DNA from: Rhodovulum euryhalinum
Lineage (GTDB): Bacteria > Pseudomonadota > Alphaproteobacteria > Rhodobacterales > Rhodobacteraceae
DNA length: 64,000 nt
Assembly (NCBI RefSeq): GCF_004342445.1
Contig: NZ_SLWW01000003.1
Span: 124,001-188,000 of the forward strand
Direction: 5' to 3'
Positions 37,848 to 46,604 of the stretch are shown in pieces. Position numbers and translations under genes: made by a program. Below the pieces are notes generated by a model that was given only the letters and a program-made list of their open reading frames with translations, searched no databases and was not told where the DNA came from. The number at the start of each line of letters is the position of its first letter. The first letter of the stretch is position 1.

Positions 37848-40466
37848 TCAGCCCGCGGCCTTCTTCGCGGGGGCCTTTTTCGCCGCGGGTTTCCTGGCGG
37901 CCGCCTTCTTCGGGTCGGCCTTGGGCTTGGCCGCGGGCTTTTTCGCCGGTTTCTTCGCCGCGGCTTTCTTGCTGCCGGTCTTGCCCGCCTTCTCGGTAAT
38001 GATCTGCACCGCCATTTCCAGCGTCACATCGGCCGGGTCCATGTCCTTGGGCAGCGTCGCGTTCACCTTGTTCCACTTGACGTAGGGCCCGTAGCGGCCG
38101 GCCATCACGTTGACCGGTCCGCCCTGGTCGGGATGCTCGCCCAACTCGCGCAGCGGTGCGGCCGATGTTGCCGCGCCGCGGCCGCGGGTCTTCTTCTGCG
38201 CCAGAACCTCGACCGCGCGGTTCATGCCGACGGTGAAGACCTCGTCCACCTCGGGCAGGTTGGCGTAGACGCGGCCGTGCCGGACATAGGGGCCATAGCG
38301 GCCGATTCCGGCCTCGACCGGTTCGCCATCCTCGGGATGGGGGCCGATCGGGCGGGGCAGGGACAGCAGCATCAGCGCCTTTTCCAGATCCATCGCCTCG
38401 GGCGCCCAACCCTTGGGCAGGCTGGCGCGGGGCGGCTTGGGGATTTCCTCGGTCGCCTCGCCGCGCTGGACATAGGGACCGAAGCGGCCGTTTCTCAGCG
38501 TGATCTCGTCGCCCTCGTCAAGGCCCAGCACCTTGCCGTCCAGCTCGGCCGCGCCGTCCTCGCCATTGGGGGCGGAAATCGGGCGCGTATAGCGACATTC
38601 GGGGTAGTTGGCGCAGCCGATGAAGGCGCCGCCCGAGCGCGCGGTCTTGAGATTCAGCCGTCCCGTCCCGCATTTCGGGCAGATGCGCGGATCGGAGCCG
38701 TCCTCGCGCGGGGGGTAAAGGTGGGGGGCCAGAACCTCGTCGATCTTTTCCAGCACCTCGGAGATCCGCAGATCGGCGGTTTCGGCCAGCGCCGCAGAGA
38801 AATCGCGCCAGAACCGCGCCAGCACGTCGCGGTATTCGCGCGTGCCGGCCGAGACGTCGTCCAACTCGTCCTCGAGGTTGGCGGTGAACTCGTAGCCCAC
38901 GTAGCGGCTGAAATAGTTCGACAGGAAGGCCGTCACCAGCCGCCCCTTGTCCTCGGGGATCAGGCGGTTCTTGTCCTTGGTGACATAACCTCGGTCCTGG
39001 ATCGTGGTCACGATCGAGGCATAGGTGGACGGGCGCCCGATGCCCAGTTCCTCCATCCGCTTGACCAGCGTCGCCTCGGTATAGCGGGGCGGGGGCTGGG
39101 TGAAGTGCTGTTCGGGCGTGACGCTTTCCTTGCGGGCGGGCTCGTCCTGCATGATCTGGGGCAGGCGGCCGTCATCCTCGTCGTCCAGAACGACATCGTC
39201 GCGCCCTTCCTCGTAGATCCGCAAAAAGCCGTCGAACAGCACGACCTGGCCCGTGGCGCGCAGGCCCACCTGGGCATCGGCGCTTTCCACCTCGATCGTG
39301 GTGCGTTCGAGGCGGGCGGCCTCCATCTGGCTGGCGAGCGTGCGCTTCCAGATCAGGTCGTAAAGCTTGCGCTGGTCGTCATCGGTGAGTTTCAGCGCGG
39401 CGGGATCGCGGGTCATCTCGGTCGGCCGGATACATTCATGCGCCTCCTGCGCGTTCTTGGCCTTGTTCTTGTACATCCGCGGGCTTTTCGGGACGTAATC
39501 GGCGCCGAAGCGGTCCCTGATGGCATCGCGCGCGGCCATCACCGCCTCGGGTGCCATGTCGATGCCGTCGGTCCGCATGTAGGTGATGTGGCCCGCTTCA
39601 TAGAGCCGCTGCGCCGCCTGCATTGTCTGGCGCGCGCCGAAGCCGAACTTGCGGCTGGCCTCTTGCTGAAGGGTCGAGGTCATGAAGGGCGGCGCGGGGT
39701 TGCGTTGGGCGGGCTTGGCCTCGACCGAGGAAACGGTGAAGTCGCGCGAATGGATCGCCTGCACGGCCAGTTCCGCCGCCGTCCCGTTGGCGATGTCGAA
39801 CTTGTCGAGCTTCTTGCCGCCCAGCGTGACCAGGCGGGCCTCGTAGGTCTGGCCGCGGGGGGTGGAAAGGATGGCAGAGACGGTCCAGTATTCGCGGGCG
39901 CGGAACGCCTCGATCTCCATCTCGCGCTCGACGATCAGGCGCAGGCAGACCGATTGCACCCGGCCCGCGGATTTCGCGCCGGGCAGCTTGCGCCACAGCA
40001 CGGGCGACAGGTTGAAGCCCACGAGGTAATCCAGCGCCCGGCGCGCGAGATAGGCATGCACCAGCGGCTCGTCCACCTGGCGGGGATTCTTCATCGCCTC
40101 GGTCACGGCGGACTTGGTGATCGCGTTGAACACGACGCGGCTGACCTTGGTGTCCTTGCCGATCGCCTTGCGGCCGCGCAGGGCCTCTTCGAGATGCCAG
40201 GAAATCGCCTCGCCTTCGCGGTCGGGGTCGGTGGCGAGGATCAGCGCATTGTCGTCTTTCAGCGCGTCGGCGATGGCCTTTATGTGCTTGCGGCTGTCGG
40301 CGGCGACCTCCCAGGTCATCTCGAACCCGTGGTCGGGATCGACCGAACCATCCTTTGGCGGCAGGTCGCGGACATGTCCGTAAGAGGCCAGAACCGTGTA
40401 GTCGGAGCCCAGATACTTGTTGATTGTCTTGGCCTTGGCCGGCGACTCGACGACAACGACGGGCAT
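37848..40466 (-). CDS. topA: DNA topoisomerase I
   Basis: Type IA enzyme relaxing negative supercoils, 872 residues. The Toprim domain opens with VVVESPAKAKTI (Glu7) and has the DPDREGE acidic triad (about 79-85). The active-site tyrosine is Tyr296 in TYMRTDG. A Cys4 zinc ribbon CPKCG...CANYPEC is near 590-620, followed by degenerate topo-C repeats. The last 55 or so residues are almost only Lys, Ala and Pro, a DNA-binding tail typical of alphaproteobacteria. ATG 40466. It is downstream of dprA on the same strand with a 137-base gap. Confidence 0.97.
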   Translation of the reverse strand: MPVVVVESPAKAKTINKYLGSDYTVLASYGHVRDLPPKDGSVDPDHGFEMTWEVAADSRKHIKAIADALKDDNALILATDPDREGEAISWHLEEALRGRKAIGKDTKVSRVVFNAITKSAVTEAMKNPRQVDEPLVHAYLARRALDYLVGFNLSPVLWRKLPGAKSAGRVQSVCLRLIVEREMEIEAFRAREYWTVSAILSTPRGQTYEARLVTLGGKKLDKFDIANGTAAELAVQAIHSRDFTVSSVEAKPAQRNPAPPFMTSTLQQEASRKFGFGARQTMQAAQRLYEAGHITYMRTDGIDMAPEAVMAARDAIRDRFGADYVPKSPRMYKNKAKNAQEAHECIRPTEMTRDPAALKLTDDDQRKLYDLIWKRTLASQMEAARLERTTIEVESADAQVGLRATGQVVLFDGFLRIYEEGRDDVVLDDEDDGRLPQIMQDEPARKESVTPEQHFTQPPPRYTEATLVKRMEELGIGRPSTYASIVTTIQDRGYVTKDKNRLIPEDKGRLVTAFLSNYFSRYVGYEFTANLEDELDDVSAGTREYRDVLARFWRDFSAALAETADLRISEVLEKIDEVLAPHLYPPREDGSDPRICPKCGTGRLNLKTARSGGAFIGCANYPECRYTRPISAPNGEDGAAELDGKVLGLDEGDEITLRNGRFGPYVQRGEATEEIPKPPRASLPKGWAPEAMDLEKALMLLSLPRPIGPHPEDGEPVEAGIGRYGPYVRHGRVYANLPEVDEVFTVGMNRAVEVLAQKKTRGRGAATSAAPLRELGEHPDQGGPVNVMAGRYGPYVKWNKVNATLPKDMDPADVTLEMAVQIITEKAGKTGSKKAAAKKPAKKPAAKPKADPKKAAARKPAAKKAPAKKAAG

Positions 40467-40603
40467 GAAATTCCTTTCGACTCGGGGCGCATGCGGGGGC
40501 GGACAGCCTTGGCGGCCTGCAATGTGGGCGGCAACGGGGGAATGTCAATGCGCGGGGCAGGTGCCCCGCGTCGCACCGCAGGGTGGATCGAGTTGTGGAA
40601 AAT

Positions 40604-41776
40604 TCAATCCATGCGCGAAATCAGCCCGCCCGGCGCCCGCGCGATCCGCCCCTCCAGTTCCAGCATCAGCAGTTCGGGCGCGACGTGGCCGGCGGGCAGG
40701 TTCAGGTCGCGGATAAGCTGATCCTCGGCCAGCGGCGAGGGGCCCAGGCGCGACAGGATCTCGGCATGCAGCACGGCGCAATCCGCAGCGACGGGACGGC
40801 GGGCATGGGCCGGGGTATCGGGCACCTCGGTGATGCGCGGGCGGCGCGGCGCCTCGGCGGCGGCGGCCCGGGTGAGGGGCGGCGCGGGGGGCGCGGCCAG
40901 CGCGTCGAGCACGTCTTCGACGCCGCGTACCAGCGTCGCGCCGTCGCGCAGCAGCATGTTGCAGCCCGCCGCGCGGGCGTCGAACGGGTGGCCCGGCACC
41001 GCCAGTACGTCGCGGCCCTGGTCGAGCGCAGTGCGCGCGGTGATCAGGCTGCCCGAGCGCGCCGCCGCCTCGACCACCACCACGGCGCGGGCGAGGCCCG
41101 AGATGATGCGGTTGCGCTGGGGAAAGTGGCGCGCCTGGGGCTGAAGACCCGCGGGATGTTCCGACAGGCGCAGCCCCTGGCCGCCGATCGCGTTGAAAAG
41201 CGACTCGTTCTCGGTCGGGTAGACCACGTTGACGCCGCCCGCCATCACGGCGATGGTTCCGGTGTCCAGCGCGGCCAGATGGGCGGCGCGGTCGATGCCG
41301 CGGGCCAGCCCCGACACGACGACATGGCCCGCCTCGGCCAGCCCCTCGGCCAGTTTCCGCGCCATGCGCACGCCCAGCGACGAGGCGTTCCGCGCCCCCA
41401 CCAGCGCCACCATCGGCCGGTTCAGCAGGTCGGTCCGGCCGACCGCCCAGAGCACCGGCGGCGCGTCGGGCAATTCGGCCAGTGCCTCGGGATAGCCGGA
41501 CGTGCCATGGACCAGCGGCACAGCGCCAAGCGCGCGTGCCTTGGACAGTTCCGCCCGCGCGACGCCTTCGGGGCAGGCCTCGTAGCCGTCGACGCCCGCG
41601 GCGCGCGCCACGCCGGGCAGCGCGTCCAGCGCGGCCTCGGCGCTGCCATGTTCGTCGATCAGCCGGAAGAAGGTCGTGGCGCCCACCCGCCGCGAACGGA
41701 TCAGCCGCAGACGCGCGACAAGCTCGGCCTCGGCGAGGGGGGCGGTGCGCGGGGAATCGGCGGCAAGGGTCGGCAC
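40604..41776 (-). CDS. dprA: DNA-processing protein DprA
   Basis: Loads RecA on incoming single-stranded DNA in transformation or gene-transfer-agent uptake. 390 residues from GTG 41776, which has GGAG 9 bases upstream; frames further upstream are not coding-like. An N-terminal SAM-like region (LIRSRRVGATTFFRLI) is followed by the Rossmann DprA core with VALVGARNAS, SGLARGIDRAAH and PQRNRIISGLA, and a C-terminal winged helix about 330-388. A CtrA-like box sits 47 bases upstream. This fits published data that CtrA controls dprA in Rhodobacter GTA recipients; that it does so here is inference. Confidence 0.9.
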   Translation of the reverse strand: MPTLAADSPRTAPLAEAELVARLRLIRSRRVGATTFFRLIDEHGSAEAALDALPGVARAAGVDGYEACPEGVARAELSKARALGAVPLVHGTSGYPEALAELPDAPPVLWAVGRTDLLNRPMVALVGARNASSLGVRMARKLAEGLAEAGHVVVSGLARGIDRAAHLAALDTGTIAVMAGGVNVVYPTENESLFNAIGGQGLRLSEHPAGLQPQARHFPQRNRIISGLARAVVVVEAAARSGSLITARTALDQGRDVLAVPGHPFDARAAGCNMLLRDGATLVRGVEDVLDALAAPPAPPLTRAAAAEAPRRPRITEVPDTPAHARRPVAADCAVLHAEILSRLGPSPLAEDQLIRDLNLPAGHVAPELLMLELEGRIARAPGGLISRMD

Positions 41777-41822
41777 GTCGGATACTCCGGTCGATGACCG
41801 GGGGACAGTGCCGCAGGCGAGG

Positions 41823-41837
41823 TTAACGGAAGGTGAA
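41823..41837 (-). promoter_or_regulatory. dprA: CtrA-like box upstream of dprA (copy 1)
   Basis: TTAACGGAAGGTGAA is TTAA-N7-TGAA, one mismatch from the CtrA consensus TTAA-N7-TTAA. The similarity to copy 2 extends over about 25 bases (41817-41844). It is 47 bases from the dprA GTG, a plausible promoter position. Confidence 0.5.
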
Positions 41838-41939
41838 CAGATCCATGGCCTGCCCGAATCCCATGCGGCGCTGCCACGCAAAGATGTACAGGCGGCTCCG
41901 GGCGCGGCGTTAGCCTTGGTGGAATGATCTGGATCGACG

Positions 41940-42076
41940 GGCTGAAAGGACCGGTCGCGCCCGAGGGGCGCGACCGGATGAGACGAAGCTACGATGCCTG
42001 GGAGTCTTCCCGGGTGGGTGGTGCGAGGGGGTGGTAGGAAGAGATAATCTCCACGTTCTCGCAACTTCGCTCATCC
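41940..42076 (-). ncRNA. candidate structured small RNA upstream of dprA
   Basis: Read leftward, 42076-42065 pairs with 41988-41976 (GGATGAGCGAAG with CTTCG-T-CTCATCC, 12 pairs, one bulge). Inside are a stem TGCGAG/CTCGCA enclosing a GAGA/TCTC hairpin, and a hairpin GGGA/TCCC extended by outer CC/GG pairs. A 12-bp GC hairpin follows at 41951-41977 with TCCTTTC after it, terminator-like. No start or codon pattern supports a protein. A CtrA-like box lies about 27 bases upstream. Family unknown to me; expression is not shown. Confidence 0.45.
41944..41977 (-). terminator. GC hairpin with short U-rich tail
   Basis: CCGGTCGCGCCC (41951-41962) and GGGCGCGACCGG (41966-41977) form a perfect 12-bp stem with a 3-nt loop. 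On the minus strand TCCTTTC follows. It would end the candidate RNA before dprA. Confidence 0.5.
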
Positions 42077-42102
42077 GTGAGGCCAGATTTGACCGGAGAG
42101 GG

Positions 42103-42117
42103 TTAACAGAAGGTGAA
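42103..42117 (-). promoter_or_regulatory. CtrA-like box (copy 2) before the candidate RNA
   Basis: TTAACAGAAGGTGAA, again TTAA-N7-TGAA, within a roughly 25-bp segment (42097-42124) nearly identical to copy 1. It lies directly upstream of the structured region. Confidence 0.45.
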
Positions 42118-42142
42118 CGGATTAAAAAAATTCGCGTTATGG

Positions 42143-42171
42143 ATGAAATTTTCCCGGTATAAGTGTGTCAA
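42143..42171 (-). promoter_or_regulatory. candidate sigma-70 promoter reading toward dprA
   Basis: On the minus strand a perfect TTGACA (42171-42166) is 17 bases from TTTCAT (42148-42143; 4 of 6 with TATAAT). Transcripts would start near 42136 and run through copy 2 of the CtrA-like box. Confidence 0.4.
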
Positions 42172-42172
42172 T

Positions 42173-42192
42173 ATCGGCGGAAATCCGCCGAT
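42173..42192 (-). terminator. tldD: short hairpin just past tldD
   Basis: ATCGGCGG (42173-42180) pairs with CCGCCGAT (42185-42192) around AAAT. It lies 21 bases beyond the tldD stop. No T-run follows immediately. Confidence 0.35.
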
Positions 42193-42212
42193 CTGCACCC
42201 GTGGCGTGCCGG

Positions 42213-43634
42213 TCAGGTGCCCGCGCCACCCACCGTCAGCCCGCCGATCATCAGGGTCGGCTGGCCCACGCCCACCGGCACCCACTGGCCCTGCTTGCCG
42301 CAGTTCCCGATGCCGGGGTCCAGCGCCATGTCGTTGCCGATGGCCCGGATCTTCTGCAGCGCGGTCGGTCCGTCGCCGATCAGCGTCGCGCCCTTGACCG
42401 GCGTGCCCACCTTGCCGTCCTTTACCCGGTAGGCCTCGGTGCAGGAAAAGACGAACTTGCCGTTGGTGATGTCGACCTGGCCGCCGCCGAAGCCCACGGC
42501 ATAGATGCCGTCCTTGAGGTCGGCCACGATATCGGCTGGGTCGGCCGCGCCGGACAGCATGTAGGTGTTGGTCATCCGGGGCATCGGCGGGTGGGCAAAG
42601 CTTTCGCGCCGGCCGTTGCCGGTGGGGGCCACGCCCATCAGGCGGGCGTTCTGCCGGTCCTGCATGAGGCCCACCAGGATACCGTCCTCGATCAGGACCG
42701 TCCGGCCCGATTGCGTGCCCTCGTCATCGAAGGTGATCGAGCCGCGGCGGTCGGGGATCGTGCCGTCGTCGACCACCGTGACGCCGGGCGCGGCGATCCG
42801 CTGGCCCATCAGCCCGGCAAAGGCCGAACTGCCCTTTCGGTTGAAGTCGCCCTCAAGCCCGTGGCCCACGGCCTCGTGCAGCAGCACCCCCGGCCAGCCG
42901 GGGCCAAGGACCACGTCCATCACGCCCGCGGGGGCGGGTTCTGCGTTCAGGTTGACCAGCGCGATCCGCAACGCTTCGCTCGCGGTGGCTTCCCAGTCGG
43001 TGCGGTCGATCAGGCCCGCAAGGCCTCTGCGCCCGCCGCCGCCATGGCTGCCCGATTCGCGGCGGCCGTTCTCCTCGACGATCACGGCGACGTTCAGGCG
43101 CGTCATCGGGCGGATGTCGGACAGCAGCATCCCATCGGGGCGCAGGATGAACACCTCTTGCAGGGACGCAGCCAGCGTCGCGGTCACCTGCACCACGCGG
43201 GGGTCGAGCCCGCGGGCGAAGGCGTCGATCTCGCGCAGCGTGTCGAGCTTCACGCCGAACGTGGCCTCGGCCATCGGGTCGGCGTCAGTATAGAGGCGCC
43301 GGTTGGTCGCCTGCGGCGGATCGGCCAGCACTCCCCCGCCATCGGCGACGGCAAGCCGCGCCGTCTCGGCCGCGCGTTTCAGTGCCGCCTCGGAAATCTC
43401 GGTGGAATGGGCATAGCCCGCGGCCTCACCGCGGACCGCGCGCAGGCCGAATCCCTCGGAGGCGTCGTAACTGGCGGTGCGCACCCTTCCATCGTCGAAG
43501 CTGAGAACCTCGGAGCGGGTGCGTTCGAGGAACAGCTCGCCGTCATCGGCCCCCGCCGTCGCCTGTTGCAGCACCGCCAGTGCGCGATCACGGTCGATCA
43601 GCGTCTCGAAGGGACGGAAGGGGGCCTGGGTCAT
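42213..43634 (-). CDS. tldD: metalloprotease TldD
   Basis: 473 residues of the TldD/PmbA family, which with TldE cleaves unfolded peptides (microcin B17 and CcdA in E. coli). The zinc motif HExxxH is His253-Glu254...His258 in LLHEAVGHGLEGDFN. Other family motifs are GSSAFAGLMGQRIA, SCTEAYRVKDGK and NCGKQGQ near the end (third ligand region). ATG 43634. The partner tldE/pmbA is not in the window. It is divergent from thrC. Confidence 0.95.
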   Translation of the reverse strand: MTQAPFRPFETLIDRDRALAVLQQATAGADDGELFLERTRSEVLSFDDGRVRTASYDASEGFGLRAVRGEAAGYAHSTEISEAALKRAAETARLAVADGGGVLADPPQATNRRLYTDADPMAEATFGVKLDTLREIDAFARGLDPRVVQVTATLAASLQEVFILRPDGMLLSDIRPMTRLNVAVIVEENGRRESGSHGGGGRRGLAGLIDRTDWEATASEALRIALVNLNAEPAPAGVMDVVLGPGWPGVLLHEAVGHGLEGDFNRKGSSAFAGLMGQRIAAPGVTVVDDGTIPDRRGSITFDDEGTQSGRTVLIEDGILVGLMQDRQNARLMGVAPTGNGRRESFAHPPMPRMTNTYMLSGAADPADIVADLKDGIYAVGFGGGQVDITNGKFVFSCTEAYRVKDGKVGTPVKGATLIGDGPTALQKIRAIGNDMALDPGIGNCGKQGQWVPVGVGQPTLMIGGLTVGGAGT

Positions 43635-43953
43635 GCGCGTCCTCGGGATAAAGAAAGGCGGCAGAATGTCGCAGCTTTCGCTTGTGTCCTCCCGCTCAAT
43701 ATGTTTCCTTGGTCAAGCGATGCAACTGTCTCCGCAGATATCGCGAAGAATGGCGGTCAACGCCAGCCAAGGGAACCGGGGAACTGCGCTTGGCGCGAGG
43801 TCCGGGCTTCGACTGCCGGGCTTTCCCTGATTACGTCCGGTGCCGCGCGCTCCCGCGGCCCGGACGCACCCCCTCTGCCAATCTCAGTTCCGTCCGGGGT
43901 GACACCGCCCCGCGTCTGGCGTATCAGGCGGCAGACTGAGAGAAGGCTGCCAG
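43635..43953. other. 319-bp divergent gap between tldD and thrC
   Basis: It should contain promoters for both genes. Short frames here have no recognisable domain and poor codon pattern. On the tldD strand TTGACC and TTGCAT occur near 43707-43725, but no convincing -10 is paired with them. In other Rhodobacteraceae this position usually holds cytochrome aa3 oxidase genes; I see no remnant of them. Confidence 0.5.
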
Positions 43954-45345
43954 ATGCGCTATGTGTCCACGCGGGGTCAGGCCCCGGTCCTGACATTCGA
44001 AGAGGCGATGCTGACCGGGCTGGCGCGCGATGGCGGGCTTTATGTGCCCGAGACCGTGCCGGAAATGGCGCCCGCGGAGATTGCGGGGCTGGCCGGGCTG
44101 ACCTATGAGGAGGCCGCATTCCGGGTGATGCGTCCCTTCATCGGCGACACCTTTGCCGATGCCGAGTTCGAGTCGATCATTGCGCGGGCCTATGCGGGCT
44201 TTGGCCATACGGCGCGCGCACCCTTGGTGCAGATCGGGGCCAACCATTTCCTGCTGGAGCTGTTCCACGGGCCGACGCTGGCCTTCAAGGATTTCGCGAT
44301 GCAGCTGATCGGCCAGCTGTTCCAGGCGGCACTGGAACGGTCGGGCAACCGGGTGACCATCGTGGGGGCGACCAGCGGAGATACCGGGTCGGCGGCGATC
44401 GAGGCGTTCCGGGGGCTGGACAATGTCGATGTCTTCATCCTGTTCCCCGAGGGGCGCGTATCCGAGGTGCAGCGCCGGCAGATGACCACGCCCGCCGAGG
44501 CCAACGTGCACGCGCTGGCGGTGCGGGGCGATTTCGATGATTGCCAGGCCCGCGTGAAGGACATGTTCAACCATTTCGAGTTCCGCGACCGGGTGGCATT
44601 GGCCGGCGTCAACTCGATCAACTGGGCGCGGGTGCTGGCGCAGGTGGTGTATTACTTCACCTCGGCCATATCGCTGGGCGCGCCGCACCGGTCGGTGGGG
44701 TTCACCGTGCCCACGGGCAATTTCGGCGACATCTTCGCGGGCTACATCGCGCGGCGGATGGGGTTGCCGGTGGAAAGGCTGGTGATCGCGACCAACCAGA
44801 ACGACATCCTGCACCGGGCTTTGAGCGGCGGGGCCTACGAAACCCACGGCGTGACCCCCTCGATCAGCCCGTCGATGGATATCCAGGTCAGCTCGAATTT
44901 CGAGCGCGCGCTGTTCGAGGCCTATGGCCGCGACGGCGCCGCGGTCGCCCAGCAGATGCAGGCGCTGAAGGAGCAGGGGGGCTTCACCATCAGCCAGGGC
45001 GCGTTGCAGGCCCTGCGCGAGGTCTTTGCCTCGGGCCGCGCGTCCGAGGAGGAGACATCGGCCACGATCCGGGCCACCCATGCGGCCACGGGCGAGATCC
45101 TTTGCCCCCATTCGGCGGTCGGCGTGAAGGTCGCGATGGACCAACCCGCAAGCGCCACGCCGATGATCACGCTGGCCACCGCGCATCCAGCGAAATTCCC
45201 CGACGCGGTCGAGGCCGCCACGGGGCTCAGGCCAGCCCTTCCCAATCGGATGGCGGACCTGTATGAGCGAGCCGAGCGTGTCACCGTCGTCGACAACGAC
45301 CTTGGTGCCATCGAGTCCCTCATCGAAGAAAGGCGCGCGTCTTGA
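43954..45345 (+). CDS. thrC: threonine synthase
   Basis: PLP enzyme converting O-phosphohomoserine to threonine. 463 residues, the long (class 2, fungal/gamma-alpha type) form. The N-terminal Thr_synth_N motif YVSTRGQAP is present. The PLP lysine is Lys112 in LAFKDFAMQ, with TSGDTGSAAI binding the phosphate and TGNFGDIFAGY later. ATG 43954 follows GAGAGAAGG. Its stop overlaps the TTG start of the peptidase gene. Confidence 0.96.
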   Translation: MRYVSTRGQAPVLTFEEAMLTGLARDGGLYVPETVPEMAPAEIAGLAGLTYEEAAFRVMRPFIGDTFADAEFESIIARAYAGFGHTARAPLVQIGANHFLLELFHGPTLAFKDFAMQLIGQLFQAALERSGNRVTIVGATSGDTGSAAIEAFRGLDNVDVFILFPEGRVSEVQRRQMTTPAEANVHALAVRGDFDDCQARVKDMFNHFEFRDRVALAGVNSINWARVLAQVVYYFTSAISLGAPHRSVGFTVPTGNFGDIFAGYIARRMGLPVERLVIATNQNDILHRALSGGAYETHGVTPSISPSMDIQVSSNFERALFEAYGRDGAAVAQQMQALKEQGGFTISQGALQALREVFASGRASEEETSATIRATHAATGEILCPHSAVGVKVAMDQPASATPMITLATAHPAKFPDAVEAATGLRPALPNRMADLYERAERVTVVDNDLGAIESLIEERRAS

Positions 45346-46604
45346 GCGTAGACCTGCACAGGCTGCCCAACGGGTTCCGCATCGTCACCGAGCGGATGCC
45401 GGGTCTGAAATCGGCCTCTATCGGCATCTGGATCATGGCCGGTGGACGTAACGAGCGCCCCGAGGAAAACGGCATCGCCCATTTCCTGGAACACATGGCG
45501 TTCAAGGGCACCGAAAAGCGCACGACCCTGCAGATCGCCGAGGCGATCGAGGATGTGGGCGGTTATATCAACGCCTATACGGGCCGCGAGATGACCGCCT
45601 ATTACGCCCGGGTGCTGGAGGCCGACGTGCCGCTGGCGCTGGACGTGCTGGCCGACATCCTGCTGAACCCGCTGTTCGAGCCCGCCGAGATCGAGGTCGA
45701 GCGCGGCGTGATCCTGCAGGAGATCGGGCAGGTGCTGGACACCCCCGATGACGTGATCTTCGACTGGCTGCAGGAGGTATCCTATCCCGGCCAGGCGATC
45801 GGGCGTTCGCTGCTGGGCCCGGCCGAGCGGGTGAGCGCGTTTGCGCGGGACGATTTCTTTTCGTTCGTGGCGCGGCACTATACCCCCGACCGGATGATCC
45901 TGTCGGCGGCCGGTGCCGTCGACCATGACGAGATCGTGCGGCTGGCCGAGACGCTGTTCGGCCATCTTTCGTCCAGCCCGCACGAAGCGCCGCAACCCGC
46001 GCAGTTCACCGGGGGCGAGCGGCGCGAGGTCAAGCGGCTGGAACAGGCGCACATGGCGCTGGCCTTCGAAGGGCCGGGCTACCGCGATCCCGCGATCTAC
46101 ACCGCGCAGATCTTCTCGACCGCGCTGGGGGGCGGGATGTCGTCCCGGTTGTTCCAGGAACTGCGGGAAAAGCGCGGGTTGTGCTACACCGTCTTCGCCC
46201 AGACCGGCGCCTATGCCGATACCGGGCTCATCACCCTTTACGCGGGCACCAGCGCCGCGCAGATCGGCGAACTGGCGGATCTGACCATGGCCGAGATCGC
46301 GCGCTCGGCCCAGGACATGACGCCCGCCGAGGTGGCGCGGGCGCGCGTCCAGATGAAGGCGGGGCTGCTGATGGGGCTGGAAAGCCCGTCGAACCGGGCC
46401 GAGCGGCTGGCGCGGCTGGTGGCGATCTGGGATCGGGTGCCCGTCGTCGAAGAGACCATCGCCCATATCGACGCGGTGACCACGGGCGACGTGCGCGATT
46501 TTGCGGGCCATCTGGCCGAGGCTGGCCGCGCCGCGCTTGCGCTTTACGGACCCGTGGCCAAGGCGCCGGCGCTGGATGCGCTGCAGGGCAGGCTTGCCGC
46601 CTGA
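45342..46604 (+). CDS. M16-family zinc peptidase (mitochondrial-processing-peptidase-like)
   Basis: 420 residues, two M16 domains. The inverted zinc motif HxxEH is His47-F-L-Glu50-His51 in IAHFLEHMAFKGT, with the distal Glu in VERGVILQEIG. The C-terminal domain has the FxxALGGGMSSRLFQELREKRGLCY substrate motif. It processes or degrades peptides; the bacterial substrate is unknown. TTG at 45342 is the start in an overlapping TTGA, with no ATG or GTG near enough. Lies between thrC and a GNAT gene. Confidence 0.92.
   Translation: MSVDLHRLPNGFRIVTERMPGLKSASIGIWIMAGGRNERPEENGIAHFLEHMAFKGTEKRTTLQIAEAIEDVGGYINAYTGREMTAYYARVLEADVPLALDVLADILLNPLFEPAEIEVERGVILQEIGQVLDTPDDVIFDWLQEVSYPGQAIGRSLLGPAERVSAFARDDFFSFVARHYTPDRMILSAAGAVDHDEIVRLAETLFGHLSSSPHEAPQPAQFTGGERREVKRLEQAHMALAFEGPGYRDPAIYTAQIFSTALGGGMSSRLFQELREKRGLCYTVFAQTGAYADTGLITLYAGTSAAQIGELADLTMAEIARSAQDMTPAEVARARVQMKAGLLMGLESPSNRAERLARLVAIWDRVPVVEETIAHIDAVTTGDVRDFAGHLAEAGRAALALYGPVAKAPALDALQGRLAA

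Larger units (their letters stand above)
41777..42212 (-). other. 436-bp dprA-tldD intergenic region with structured elements
   Basis: Gene-free between tldD and dprA, both read leftward. In the direction of transcription it contains: a tldD-side hairpin (42173-42192), a TTGACA promoter-like pair (42143-42171), an AT-rich patch (42121-42170), one copy of a TTAA-N7-TGAA box, a multi-stem potential RNA with terminator hairpin, then a second box copy and the dprA start. Each is listed separately. Confidence 0.6.
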
